A stretch of 64,000 bases of DNA from Nostoc sp. FACHB-152. Lineage in GTDB: Bacteria > Cyanobacteriota > Cyanobacteriia > Cyanobacteriales > Nostocaceae. This document shows positions 8,687-18,009 of the stretch, piece after piece; position 1 is the stretch's first letter, and each line of letters opens with the position of its first letter. The DNA lies in assembly GCF_014697475.1 (NCBI RefSeq), contig NZ_JACJRV010000007.1, positions 62,001 to 126,000 on the forward strand, written 5' to 3'. Under the pieces are notes generated by a model. That model did not search any database and was not told where the DNA came from. It worked only from the letters and a program-made list of their open reading frames with translations. The translations under genes were made by a program, and so were the position numbers.

Positions 8687-8733
8687 AAAAAATCGAGAAT
8701 GGATATGTAAAATTTTTCCATTCTCGATTTTTT
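8687..8733 (+). terminator. Strong terminator hairpin after phoU
   Basis: A perfect 17-bp inverted repeat (8687-8703 and 8717-8733; core TCGAGAATGGA) with a 13-nt loop. The 3' arm ends in a T6 run and the 5' arm starts with A6, so it can work in both directions. It separates the sphR-sphS-phoU unit from phoX. Confidence 0.85.
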
Positions 8734-8893
8734 ATTAATTAATATTTAATTTTAAATAATACGTGAAAAAATAGCTCCCCAACTTATTTGAGAAGTCGAG
8801 ACTCTGAATTTGGCAAATTAAATATTATGGCTATATCTATAGTTGATAATCAGTAAAATGTCAAAAAGTTAAAAATTGCTTAACTCAGTTAGA

Positions 8894-8923
8894 TTTTACT
8901 AATATTTTACCTATTCTTAACCT
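8894..8923 (+). promoter_or_regulatory. Pho box upstream of phoX (three 8-mers, 11-bp period)
   Basis: Three direct repeats TTTTACTA (8894-8901), TTTTACCT (8905-8912) and CTTAACCT (8916-8923), each separated by 3 bp. They fit the cyanobacterial SphR site, repeated PyTTAAPyPy(T/A) every 11 bp; the third repeat matches fully, the others deviate at one to three positions. The box ends 72 bp before the phoX start. A further CTTAAC hexamer lies just upstream, out of phase. Together with the neighbouring sphR-sphS this makes phosphate control of phoX likely. Confidence 0.72.
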
Positions 8924-8995
8924 TAAATAACTAAAGTGTCCCAAGACACAATAAAAACTACTGTACTGGTATATCTGATGTAGGCAGCAAAACTA

Positions 8996-11188
8996 ATGAG
9001 TATTAAGCGTCGAGAATTCTTGCTGTTCATGGGAAGTAGCGTTAGTACAATAGCGTTTAGTCATCTCATAGGTTGCGATCAGAATACTACGACGCAAACA
9101 ACCAGCAAATCATCAGTTGTAAAATCCAAGTTTTCATTTACACCAATTAATGGCCCAATTCCCTTAGAAACAGCAGGACTAAACCTAGAACAGCAGCAAG
9201 CTCAATACAATAGCTATGAAGTAGTAGATGACGTAGTATTACCAGAAGGCTTTAAATATCAAGTAATTGCTGCTTGGGGCGATCGCGTCGGTAATTCTCG
9301 GTTTGGTTACAACAACGATTATTTATCTTTTATCCCGACGGCAGAAAACGCTGGTTATCTTTCAGTTAACTTTGAGTACATCAGCGCTATTCCTTGGATG
9401 GAAACCTATGAGCAAGTAATTGGTAAATCACTGCCGTTTGCTGATGTCAAAGCAGCTTTGCAAGGTAAAAATGAAATTAATGCCTATACTTTGCCAGATA
9501 ATGAGCCATTAAAACTGAAAATTAGGGAAATTTGTCAAGAAGCATTGTTAGATCAAGGGCTAGGTGTAGTTTCGATTCGTCAGTCAGCCGATGGTAATTG
9601 GGAAAGAACTAATTCCGTAGCCGATAGACGAATTAGTGGGATATCTGGTTTAGAAGATGGACGTTATTTGCAAGCGACTGGCCCAGCAGTAGCAGTATTT
9701 CGCAAGCAAAAGGGACAGGGTTACATAGATAAATTAGACGATCGCATCATTGGTACTTTCGCTAACTGTGCTGGCGGAACAACACCTTGGGGTACTGTTC
9801 TCAGTGCAGAAGAAAACTTTCAAGCACAAGTACCGGAAACTGTCCACGCCGATGGTACAGCTGTTGACCCAGGAGAATTACCTTTTGCGTTGGGTGATGA
9901 GGAATTGTTCGGTCAAGGAAATGTGTTTGGGTTGGCGGGAAATAAATATGGTTGGATTGTGGAAATTGATCCAGCTAATCCGAAAGATTATGGGACAAAA
10001 CACACTTGGTTAGGACGTTACCGCCATGAAGCTGTAGGTGTGCGGGTAGAAGCAGGTAAACCCCTAGCTTTTTATTCAGGATGCGATCGCAGGGGAGGAC
10101 ACATCTACAAATTTGTCAGTAAGGATAAAGTCACAAATCCCCAAGACAAAGCTAATTCTAAGCTATTACAACAGGGAATGCTTTATGCTGCTAAGTTCAA
10201 TGTTGATGGTACTGGTAGCTGGATACCTTTAAAAGCTGAGACACCTGTCAACCCAGATATTCCCAGTCAGATTGCTGGAAATACCATACTTTTACCATTA
10301 GGCGCGAAGGCGGAAAAAGCAGGTTATTTAACAGCTACTAAAGATGAGGCGATCGCCCAATTTAAGCAAAATTATGCCACATTAGGCGATTTATATATAG
10401 GTAATGCCGAAGAAAAACAAGGTGCAATTTTAATTGATGCACACTACGCCGCCAATGCTGCTGGTGCTACTTGTACAGCACGTCCCGAAGATACAGAAAT
10501 AGCTCCCAACGGTGATTTATTCATCAGTTTTACCTCTGGAAGTCCTGACAAACAAGGCGGTTCTGATTTGCGAATCTTCAAAAGTTCCAAAGGTGAAGCA
10601 CCCTACGAATATGGCTGGGTGATGCGGTTAACTGAAGATCAGAACGACCCCGCAGCCATGACTTTTCGTTGGCAAATGTTAGCTACCGGTGGCGAACCAG
10701 CCGCCGGTGGGATGGGTTTTGCTAACCCGGATAATTTATTACTCGATCCTCAAGGTCACGTCTGGATGGTGACAGATATCTCTACATCAAAACTCAATGA
10801 TGCTATCACAAGCCGTAATCCAGAGTCAGGAAAATCTGTAAGTTTATCTGGTTTATTTGGCAACAACTCTATGTGGTTTTTACCGACCAGTGGTGCAGAT
10901 GCAGGTAAAGCCTTTTTATTTGCGATCGCACCGATGGAATGTGAAGCCACTGGCCCTTGTTTCACCAACGATCAAAAAAGTTTGTTCCTATCCATACAAC
11001 ACCCAGGAGAAACAAATGGTACAAGAAAAAATCAAGCTACCGAAACTAAACAATTTGTAGTCACCACTACTACAGGCAAAGAGTTTTTGCAAACTCGCAA
11101 AGTTCCTATTGGTTCTAATTGGCCTGATAAAACTCCTAATTCACCCCCTAAACCAGCCGTTATTGCGATCGTAAAATCCCAGATATAG
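8996..11188 (+). CDS. phoX: PhoX-family alkaline phosphatase, Tat-exported
   Basis: A 730-residue DUF839/PhoX protein, a calcium/iron-dependent phosphomonoesterase that releases phosphate from organic esters outside the cytoplasm. The N-terminus carries a Tat motif (Arg5-Arg6 in KRREFLLFMG), a hydrophobic segment, and LIGC ending at Cys27, a possible lipobox, so it may be lipid-anchored. Family blocks NCAGGTTPWGTVLSAEENFQ, YRHEAVGVRVE, YSGCDRRGGHIYKF and RPEDTEIAPNGDLFISFTSG are present. The position just after sphR-sphS-phoU and behind a Pho box supports the assignment. Length is in the family range and no frame damage is seen. Confidence 0.9.
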   Translation: MSIKRREFLLFMGSSVSTIAFSHLIGCDQNTTTQTTSKSSVVKSKFSFTPINGPIPLETAGLNLEQQQAQYNSYEVVDDVVLPEGFKYQVIAAWGDRVGNSRFGYNNDYLSFIPTAENAGYLSVNFEYISAIPWMETYEQVIGKSLPFADVKAALQGKNEINAYTLPDNEPLKLKIREICQEALLDQGLGVVSIRQSADGNWERTNSVADRRISGISGLEDGRYLQATGPAVAVFRKQKGQGYIDKLDDRIIGTFANCAGGTTPWGTVLSAEENFQAQVPETVHADGTAVDPGELPFALGDEELFGQGNVFGLAGNKYGWIVEIDPANPKDYGTKHTWLGRYRHEAVGVRVEAGKPLAFYSGCDRRGGHIYKFVSKDKVTNPQDKANSKLLQQGMLYAAKFNVDGTGSWIPLKAETPVNPDIPSQIAGNTILLPLGAKAEKAGYLTATKDEAIAQFKQNYATLGDLYIGNAEEKQGAILIDAHYAANAAGATCTARPEDTEIAPNGDLFISFTSGSPDKQGGSDLRIFKSSKGEAPYEYGWVMRLTEDQNDPAAMTFRWQMLATGGEPAAGGMGFANPDNLLLDPQGHVWMVTDISTSKLNDAITSRNPESGKSVSLSGLFGNNSMWFLPTSGADAGKAFLFAIAPMECEATGPCFTNDQKSLFLSIQHPGETNGTRKNQATETKQFVVTTTTGKEFLQTRKVPIGSNWPDKTPNSPPKPAVIAIVKSQI

Positions 11189-11489
11189 CAGGGAACAGGG
11201 AATAGGTGACAGGTAACAGAGCAAGAAATATTGTGCTGTCTCAGTTTTATCATTTACCGATGTCTTAACTGCCTTGGCTATGGCTATAAATATAGATTTA
11301 CTAACAATTAGTCTTCAAAGATTAAATTAACTAGATAACACAAAATCTATTATTCACCTACAAATTATTGTAAATTTAAGCAGCAAATAGCTGTTAAAAA
11401 GTAGTAAAAAATTAGTTTATAGGTCAGCAGAATTTCTGCGATCGCTTACAAAACAATTCAAAATTCCACTACATACCATAGAATTTATA
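11189..11489. repeat. Intergenic stretch with STRR array and a dispersed 21-mer
   Basis: A 301-bp gap without a gene. Heptamers GGGAACA, GGGAATA, GGTGACA, GGTAACA run from 11191 to 11218. The 21-mer at 11243-11263 (containing TTTTATCATTTACCGATG) recurs identically at 58121-58141, also shortly after a GTAACAGA sequence, so this is a dispersed repeat of unknown nature. The rest is AT-rich and presumably holds the promoter of the Crp-family gene. Confidence 0.6.
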
Positions 11490-12089
11490 ATGGCTTCCAG
11501 CAGTTTAGCATCAACATTACCTCCCGCATCTGTTAGTGAACAACTACAACCAAAAATATTTGCTCGTAAGGAAACAATTCCTCCTCGTAACGACATACTA
11601 TGGCGTATAGAGCGGGGTGCAGTTAGGACTATCACTTGGTCTGAAGATGGAACTTATATAACTTTAGGTTATTGGGGGCCGGGAGATGTGGTTGGCTCGG
11701 CTTTATCTAAAGTTCAACCCTACCAAATAGAATGCCTGACAAGTGTAGAGGTTAGTATTGTTCCATCTTATATTTGGCATCAGGATATTGATGCTTTATT
11801 TACTCATATCCAACACACAGAAGAACTTTTAAGCATAGTTCACCTCAAACCAATTTCATTACGTTTATGGAAATTTTTAGTATGGCTTAGTGACAAGTTT
11901 GGTCGTAATATAGAACGAGATAAAGTTATCGACATAAACATTACTCATCAGGAAATAGCAGAAGTTTTAAACACAACTAGAGTTACAATTACAAGACTCT
12001 TACAACAGTTTGAAGAAGAAGGCGTATTATTAAGATACAAGCGGCAAATTATTCTGCGATTACCAAATAAATTTACCAAAAACATATAA
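11490..12089 (+). CDS. Crp/Fnr-family transcriptional regulator
   Basis: A 199-residue protein with a shortened cyclic-nucleotide-binding-like β-roll (about 25-115, LWRIERGAVRTI…GYWGPGDVVG) and a C-terminal Crp-type winged helix (about 145-190) whose recognition helix reads EIAEVLNTTRVTITRLLQQF. The TRVTITRLL core resembles NtcA, but the effector domain is different and shorter, so it is a separate Crp/Fnr paralogue with unknown ligand and targets. It is followed by the SLH porin gene in the same direction, 141 bp away, which could be a target; that is inference. Start ATG is the first possible one in frame. Confidence 0.8.
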   Translation: MASSSLASTLPPASVSEQLQPKIFARKETIPPRNDILWRIERGAVRTITWSEDGTYITLGYWGPGDVVGSALSKVQPYQIECLTSVEVSIVPSYIWHQDIDALFTHIQHTEELLSIVHLKPISLRLWKFLVWLSDKFGRNIERDKVIDINITHQEIAEVLNTTRVTITRLLQQFEEEGVLLRYKRQIILRLPNKFTKNI

Positions 12090-12230
12090 ATAGAAATAGT
12101 GATAATTGTCTTGCGTAAATAACTTTAATTGTGATAGATTAATTACTGCATTTATGAGTATATTCCCTTAAAGAAGATTAAAAGAATATATCCATAAGTA
12201 GTGTTAATTGGTGTGAGTGAAAGTTAAATC

Positions 12231-13853
12231 ATGAATAAATCATTCTGGAATGTTTTAAAAGTCAGCCCAGTAGTTCTGGCTGCGACATTATTGGCTGCTA
12301 ACAGTGCCTTAGCAGGTGAAGCGAACGAACAGATAACAAATGTTGCTCAGTTATCCCAAGAATCTGACAGCATGGCTCAGGTTACATCTGTTTCTCAGTT
12401 TTCAGATGTACAACCTACAGACTGGGCATTCCAAGCTTTACAGTCATTGGTAGAACGTTACGGTTGTATTGCAGGTTATCCCAACGGCACATACCGTGGT
12501 AATCGTGCTTTAACTCGCTATGAGTTTGCTGCTGGTTTGAATGCTTGTTTAGACAGAGTTAACGAACTAATTGCGACAGCTACAGCTGACTTAGTAACCA
12601 AGGAAGATTTAGCTACTTTACAGCGTCTACAAGAAGAATTTTCTGCGGAACTGGCAACCCTACGCGGTCGTGTTGACGCTTTAGAAGCTCGGACTGCTGA
12701 ATTAGAAGCTAATCAATTCTCTACTACCACCAAGTTAGTTGGGGAAGCGATTTTCAACGTTGGTCAAGTTTTTGGTGACACAAGAGTTGGTGGTGCTGAT
12801 TTAGAAAGCAACACTACTTTTGATGATCGGGTACGTTTAAACTTGTTGAGCAGTTTCACAGGCAAAGATCAGTTACAAATCCGGTTACAGGCAGGCAATA
12901 TTATCAATAATAGTACCGTAACTGGCACAAATATGACCCGTCTAGGTTATGACGTAAGCAATACTACAAACTCAGTTGAAATCGATAAAATTAACTACGC
13001 TTTCAATTTCAGCGATGCAATTCGCGTCAAGATTGATGCTAACAACGCTGAGTTATACGAGAACGTCAACGTCTTCAACCCTGATTTCAGAAGTAGTGGT
13101 ACAGGTGCAATCTCACGTTACGGACGTTTCAGCCCCATCTATCGTCAAGGTTCTGGCGGTGCTGGTTTAACAGTTACCTTTAATCCTCAAGGTACTTTTA
13201 GCTTAACTGGAGCTTATTTAGCACCCAAAGCCAGCGCTCCTAATGAAGGTTTTGGCGTTTTCGATGGTGATTATGCAGCCTTTGGACAATTGGAGTTTAA
13301 ACCCAGCAAAGCACTTAACATTGGTCTGACCTACGCCCACAGTTATGACGGTGGTAGGACTTCACCTACTGGCGTTGCAAGTAACGAGATTAATTTCACA
13401 GGTAGTACAGGTAGTGCCTTCGCCATTCGCCCCTTCGGTAACGGGATTGCGACTACCGGTAATCACTACGGTGTCCAAGCTACTTTCCAACCTAGCTCTA
13501 AATTTACTATCGGTGGATGGTTTGGTTACTCCACCGCTATAGCCGAATCTGGCGTTAACAGAGGTAGCAATGCAGATGTCGTATACTGGGCAGCAAGTTT
13601 AGGCATCAAAGACCTTGGCAGAGAAGGTAACGTACTAGGTCTTTTGTTTGGTCAGCAGCCTAGAGTTACAGAAAATGATATTGCAGCTCGTGAAGATGAC
13701 GATACTAGCTATCATCTCGAAGCTCTGTACAAAGTGAAGGTTAGCAGTAACATTCAAGTCACCCCTGGTTTGTTGGTCATCTTCAACCCCGAACACAACG
13801 ACAACAACGATACTATCTACGTTGGTACACTTCGCACTACTTTCACTTTCTAA
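12231..13853 (+). CDS. SLH-domain outer-membrane porin (OprB type, iron-uptake porin family)
   Basis: A 540-residue outer-membrane protein: signal peptide 1-28 (cleavage after SALA), an SLH domain at about 54-112 (FSDVQPTDWAFQAL…YPNGTYRGNRALTRYEFAAGL), a coiled-coil linker at about 110-160, and a β-barrel to the end, closing with TLRTTFTF and a terminal Phe. This is the standard cyanobacterial porin layout, in which the SLH domain anchors the barrel to the cell wall. Members of this family have been linked to uptake of iron and other small ions; the substrate here cannot be read from sequence. A terminator at 13880-13905 follows. Confidence 0.88.
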   Translation: MNKSFWNVLKVSPVVLAATLLAANSALAGEANEQITNVAQLSQESDSMAQVTSVSQFSDVQPTDWAFQALQSLVERYGCIAGYPNGTYRGNRALTRYEFAAGLNACLDRVNELIATATADLVTKEDLATLQRLQEEFSAELATLRGRVDALEARTAELEANQFSTTTKLVGEAIFNVGQVFGDTRVGGADLESNTTFDDRVRLNLLSSFTGKDQLQIRLQAGNIINNSTVTGTNMTRLGYDVSNTTNSVEIDKINYAFNFSDAIRVKIDANNAELYENVNVFNPDFRSSGTGAISRYGRFSPIYRQGSGGAGLTVTFNPQGTFSLTGAYLAPKASAPNEGFGVFDGDYAAFGQLEFKPSKALNIGLTYAHSYDGGRTSPTGVASNEINFTGSTGSAFAIRPFGNGIATTGNHYGVQATFQPSSKFTIGGWFGYSTAIAESGVNRGSNADVVYWAASLGIKDLGREGNVLGLLFGQQPRVTENDIAAREDDDTSYHLEALYKVKVSSNIQVTPGLLVIFNPEHNDNNDTIYVGTLRTTFTF

Positions 13854-13879
13854 AAGCTGTAAGTGAAATGAGATAAATA

Positions 13880-13905
13880 AAACCCACCAAACAAATGGTG
13901 GGTTT
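13880..13905. terminator. Terminator between convergent genes
   Basis: Perfect 10-bp arms AAACCCACCA and TGGTGGGTTT around a 6-nt loop, with T-rich sequence after it on the plus strand. It ends the porin transcript and, with A-rich flanks on the other side, may also serve the convergent gene at 13910. Confidence 0.8.
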
Positions 13906-13909
13906 TTGT

Positions 13910-14170
13910 TTATGCGGGATCATCATCTTTTTGATTTGACAAATCTGATGGAGGCCTGTCGCTACTCCATGCCCACCACGCACAACCACATTGGCAGTTG
14001 TAGAACTCCTGCCATTTACGACGATGTTCTTCGGAGATTACAGGCGATCGCCGATTGATCCAAACCTGTAATGCTTCTAAACTACTAGCACGGCAGCTAG
14101 GACAGCAAAATTTATATGCGTGAATTGCCTTACTTGTCCATTCAGGCGGGATGGGAGCAAAAGCGTCCAT
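13910..14170 (-). CDS. Small Cys-rich conserved protein, possible zinc ribbon
   Basis: An 86-residue protein with Cys22, Cys23 and Cys26 (FCCPSC) and a second group Cys59, Cys61, Cys63 (NCQCGC), flanked by aromatic residues (WEWAWSS-like, WWAW). Such paired Cys clusters usually bind zinc or another metal; this is inference. The N-terminus (PPEWTSKAIHAYKFCCP) and the DRPP tail look conserved and I recall similar proteins in cyanobacteria without a known function. Convergent with the porin gene and divergent from the DUF3318 gene. Confidence 0.65.
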   Translation of the reverse strand: MDAFAPIPPEWTSKAIHAYKFCCPSCRASSLEALQVWINRRSPVISEEHRRKWQEFYNCQCGCAWWAWSSDRPPSDLSNQKDDDPA

Positions 14171-14269
14171 GCGTTAGGAGCCTTCCCGGCGAGAGATAAA
14201 CCCGAATTAATATAGATCTGTTTGGCTAATATTTTTATAAATTCGTCTATTTTTTTACAACTCTTAATT

Positions 14270-14884
14270 ATGGAGCCAAACCTCGAAATTCGGCGGTTAT
14301 TAGATGTTATGCCTGCTTCTGGCAGAATGACCACCAAGATTGTCAGCAAACCAGAGCAAGCTCAGGTAATTGATGCTGCCTTTCCCTTACCTTGGAATCA
14401 AGATAGACCAATATATATTAATTTTGATTTGTGGAGCCGCTTGCCAAAACCACAACGAGATTTACTACTGTTACAGAAAGTTAGCTGGTTAACAGGGGTG
14501 AGGTGGTTTAAACCTAATATTTATCAAGGTGTGGTGCTGCTGGGATTATTGGCGGGATTAGTAGAGTCTTCACAGTCTGATGTAGTTGGTGTGGCTGTGG
14601 CTGGGGGACTAAGTGCGATCGCTTTCTGGCGCATCTGGCGCAACAACAAATCGACAGAATCAGAGTTAAATGCTGATGCAGCAGCGATTAAAATAGCCCA
14701 ACGCCGGGGTTATTCCGAAACGGAAGCAGCCCAACATTTATTAGCTGCAATTGAAGCAGTAGCCAAGATACAAGGGAATCGTGGGTTAGAGTTTACCGAG
14801 TTAATTCGATGTCAAAATTTACGGGCGATCGCAGGTTTGTCTTCTGTGGGTATACCAGAGTTTTTTAACGCGGAGGAACGCTGA
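14270..14884 (+). CDS. DUF3318 membrane protein
   Basis: A 204-residue protein starting MEPNLEIRRLLDVMPASGRM. After a soluble N-terminal part (about 1-85, with RPIYINFDLWSRLPKPQRDLLLLQKV) it has two membrane segments (about 92-125) and a soluble tail containing DADAAAIKIAQRRGYSETEAA. The layout resembles the DUF3318 family of cyanobacteria, function unknown. A longer reading from 14222 has no support, and the ATG at 14270 matches the family start. The last codons (FNAEER) are encoded by a GCGGAGGAACGCTGAG-type dispersed repeat that continues past the stop. Confidence 0.75.
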   Translation: MEPNLEIRRLLDVMPASGRMTTKIVSKPEQAQVIDAAFPLPWNQDRPIYINFDLWSRLPKPQRDLLLLQKVSWLTGVRWFKPNIYQGVVLLGLLAGLVESSQSDVVGVAVAGGLSAIAFWRIWRNNKSTESELNADAAAIKIAQRRGYSETEAAQHLLAAIEAVAKIQGNRGLEFTELIRCQNLRAIAGLSSVGIPEFFNAEER

Positions 14885-14910
14885 GATTAGCGCAGAGGTA
14901 CGCTGAGGAG

Positions 14911-16686
14911 TTATTGACAATGATAAATTTTGTATTCGTAGCCATTAACTGGGGGTAAAGATTGGGTGTCGGTGGTACAGTTTTTAGTTTCTGCTGCTAT
15001 GGGTGCGTGGAAATTCACTAACCACAGGTCAAAGGGTTTTGGTAGTGTCTTGAGAGTATTGTTAAGGGTAGTGGTTGAAGTATTTGGGTCTTTGTCTTGA
15101 TGGGCGAGGAGAAACAGAAGCGATGGTGACGGTGAATCTTGGAGTTTCCATTCTCTGGCTATCCCCATCATTTCGCCAATTTGGACATGAGTAATTTGAG
15201 TAGTTGCAATCATGACGGGAACTTGGGATGTTTGTTTGACTAGTTGTAAAAATAGGTCAGGGCGGTAGTATTTTTGATAACCTAAATTACAAATAACAGT
15301 GATTGCACTACAAAATCCCATTAGCCAAACCAGGGCTACGGCTTTTTTGCCATTATTGTTTTGAGAATGCCAGCTAACTGCTAAACTTGCCGCTAATAAA
15401 ACTATGACCGCCGGAAAATAAACAAAGTTATAACGTGCGCCTCTGGTTAAATCTATTCCCAGAAAATAAGTAAAGACAAAAAATAGAGCGATCGCACCTA
15501 AAACAAATCCACTCAAAACCTGAGTTTCTGGTTGTTGTAGTTGAACTTTTATCCCGCTAATTAATTTAGGTAAAAACCAAATAAAGAAAATTAGCATTAC
15601 CAGCCCAGACAGAATGACGATTGCTATGTGTGGTGATTCTACTGGTAATAAAAAAAGCATTGTTACCCAAGCCGCAAAAGCCTGAAAAAGTGGGCTTATC
15701 CACTCCAAACCCTGACGCGGTTGTTGTATCCAATCGGTTAATTTATCACCATAACTATTCTGTAAAAATGCTGGTAGCCAAACTATACCTGATACGGCAG
15801 TACCAACAACAGCAGCATAGATTCGCCGCCACGGAGGAGATAGAAAAGTACGTTTTTGCCAAGCGAGGAAAATTAAAACTAAGGCTTCGCTGCACAGGGT
15901 AAGCACAAAAAAGTAATGACTGGCAATTCCGAAGGCGTTAATGACAACCCAACCAAGTGCTGTGGGGATGGGTAACTGTGTACGGTTGTGGATGTGGCGT
16001 GTAGCGATGATAAAGCAGGCGAGAGAAGCAATTACCCACAAAATTGCCAAAGTGTAATGACGTGCTTCTTGCGCCAGAAAGATAGCAAAGGGTGATATTG
16101 CCATGATGGCAGCAGCTAAATGTGCAATCAAGCGATCGCGAAAAGTTAGCCAACCCAAACCATAAATTGCGGGAATTGATGCCGCACCAAAAATTGCAGA
16201 GAGCGATCGCGCCCCCCATAATGAAACTAGACCCGCTTGTGTCGGAAATAACTGCATCCACCAATGCGCTAAGAAAAAATAAAGTGGCGGATGATTAGTT
16301 TCATGGCTCAAATGCGCCCAGACATCAGAAATATTAGCAGTTGCTTGTGGTTGTAGCGGTTGTAATAAGATATCAGGTGCGATCGCTTGATCTAAAGGTA
16401 CTGGTAAAAAACTATTCCCCAAACTAAACACTAAAGTTGAAAATTCATCAGTCCAAGGGGGTTTTGCGGTTAAATTAGTTAAACGCAAGCCAAGACCAAT
16501 AATTAACCAAACTAGTAACAGCAAAGGATGAAACCAGGGATGATTAACAACAGTCTGCCAATTCTTAGACTTCTGTTGGCGAGTAGAGATTGCATCTGAT
16601 AAAGGTACGCGGCGGTTCGCCAAAGCAGGCAACAATAGGATCGCATCTTTGCAAAAATTCAATGCACCCCAAAAAAAAACTTTCAT
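14911..16686 (-). CDS. GT39-type membrane glycosyltransferase
   Basis: A roughly 590-residue protein with about 11-12 hydrophobic segments. After the first helix (about 55-75) it carries PPWTDEFSTLVF, the acidic catalytic loop of the GT-C/PMT fold, and NHPPLYFFLAHWW, the family's HPPxY motif. These enzymes use lipid-linked sugars to glycosylate proteins or lipids on the outer face of the membrane. The next gene on the same strand encodes a GT2-GtrA fusion that could supply the lipid-linked sugar, so the two likely form a unit. ATG 16686 is chosen; a GTG five codons upstream is possible. Confidence 0.78.
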   Translation of the reverse strand: MKVFFWGALNFCKDAILLLPALANRRVPLSDAISTRQQKSKNWQTVVNHPWFHPLLLLVWLIIGLGLRLTNLTAKPPWTDEFSTLVFSLGNSFLPVPLDQAIAPDILLQPLQPQATANISDVWAHLSHETNHPPLYFFLAHWWMQLFPTQAGLVSLWGARSLSAIFGAASIPAIYGLGWLTFRDRLIAHLAAAIMAISPFAIFLAQEARHYTLAILWVIASLACFIIATRHIHNRTQLPIPTALGWVVINAFGIASHYFFVLTLCSEALVLIFLAWQKRTFLSPPWRRIYAAVVGTAVSGIVWLPAFLQNSYGDKLTDWIQQPRQGLEWISPLFQAFAAWVTMLFLLPVESPHIAIVILSGLVMLIFFIWFLPKLISGIKVQLQQPETQVLSGFVLGAIALFFVFTYFLGIDLTRGARYNFVYFPAVIVLLAASLAVSWHSQNNNGKKAVALVWLMGFCSAITVICNLGYQKYYRPDLFLQLVKQTSQVPVMIATTQITHVQIGEMMGIAREWKLQDSPSPSLLFLLAHQDKDPNTSTTTLNNTLKTLPKPFDLWLVNFHAPIAAETKNCTTDTQSLPPVNGYEYKIYHCQ

Positions 16687-16773
16687 AGCCGCGTCATTCA
16701 CAAGTCAATTTATAGTTATTTTGACTCCAATTGTAGATATATGTTCGCTGGCGAATCAAATTTTGTATTGTCG

Positions 16774-18009
16774 CTATTTCACATCAGTCACACGCCAACT
16801 CAGTTTTAAGTTCACCCAAAAATTCCAGACAGTAGCAACTGCGATCGCAATTAAGTTAGCAATATAACGGTTGGGAATCAAAAAATTAAACACCAAATTT
16901 AACACCAAGACGTTTATGAGTAATCCCGCCAAGCAAATAATATTGAACTTCACAAACCGCTTCAAGCGATGATGCCATTCTTGCTGCTGCATCGATACAT
17001 CAGCGAATGTCCAAGCATCATTCCACAAAAAATTGTTGAAAATTGCAATTTCACCAGCAATTATCTTACTTCGCGTTAGGGGTAAAGCCAGAGTAGTCGG
17101 ATCACTAAGTAAATAAAGTATTACCATATCCACAAATACACCACTTAGTCCTACAAGGCCAAAGCGGAGGAATCGACCGATGGGGAAATTGATTTGTTTA
17201 TGGACTCGTCCTAAAATTCCCGTGGACAAGCGCAAACGGATTAAATGGTGGATGTATTCTACATATTGTTTCCATGTAACCTTACTTTCACCTTCTTTAC
17301 GCTCGCAAAATACATAACCTACTTCGGTGATTTTCCCTACTTCTCCCCGACCAATTACTTCCAAAAGAATTTTGTATCCCACGGGATTGAGCGTTACATT
17401 GGCGATCGCACTCCGACGCACCATAAAATAACCACTCATAGGGTCGGAAACTCTACCTAACACATTAGGTAAAATAATCAATCCCAACAATTGCGCGCCA
17501 CGGGATAAGAAACGCCTAACAACACTCCAACTGCTAACACCCCCGCCTTCTATATTCCGGCTGGCTACTGCTAAATCGGCTCCCTGTTCAATCCCATTTA
17601 ACAATTGTTGTAAAACTTCTGGTGGATGCTGCAAATCTCCATCAATTACTCCTAAAATACTACCTCTTGCCGCCTGCCATCCACGAATCACCGCCGAAGA
17701 TAAACCACGTTCTTCTTGACGACGCATCACCCGCAACTGTGGATAGTCTTCCGTCAGCGATTGCGCTACTTCCCAAGTGCGGTCTGGACTATCGTCATCT
17801 ACTACAATCAGTTCGTAGTCTTCCGGTATATATTCATCTAATAACTGACTTAATATCCGGACAATACGTTGGATGTTGTCACGCTCTTTATAAGTCGGAA
17901 TCACTAAAGAGAAATAGATTGCTTTACCACTACTGGGCAAAGGTGATTCAGGAATCTGTAATGAACCAGTCGGAACCATTAATAGGGATTGCGTTGAATT
18001 AAAGTTCAT
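16774..18009 (-). CDS. GT2 dolichyl-phosphate-mannose-synthase-like / GtrA fusion
   Basis: A 411-residue fusion. Residues about 30-260 are a GT2 catalytic domain of the polyprenyl-phosphate-sugar synthase type (SLVIPTYKERDNI, VVDDDSPDRTWE, GDLQHPPEVL, DPMSGYFMVRR). Residues about 280-405 are a GtrA-like domain with four membrane helices (GRFLRFGLVGLSGVFVDM…NFLWNDAWTF). The N-terminal part would load a sugar onto a polyprenyl phosphate and the GtrA part would flip or anchor it. It is followed on the same strand by a GT39 enzyme that could use the product; a second GT39 gene lies divergently at 18525. Confidence 0.85.
   Translation of the reverse strand: MNFNSTQSLLMVPTGSLQIPESPLPSSGKAIYFSLVIPTYKERDNIQRIVRILSQLLDEYIPEDYELIVVDDDSPDRTWEVAQSLTEDYPQLRVMRRQEERGLSSAVIRGWQAARGSILGVIDGDLQHPPEVLQQLLNGIEQGADLAVASRNIEGGGVSSWSVVRRFLSRGAQLLGLIILPNVLGRVSDPMSGYFMVRRSAIANVTLNPVGYKILLEVIGRGEVGKITEVGYVFCERKEGESKVTWKQYVEYIHHLIRLRLSTGILGRVHKQINFPIGRFLRFGLVGLSGVFVDMVILYLLSDPTTLALPLTRSKIIAGEIAIFNNFLWNDAWTFADVSMQQQEWHHRLKRFVKFNIICLAGLLINVLVLNLVFNFLIPNRYIANLIAIAVATVWNFWVNLKLSWRVTDVK

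Noticed and set aside
15621-16264. ORFs of about 90-110 codons within the GT39 gene
   Set aside because: Other-frame readings of a conserved membrane enzyme.
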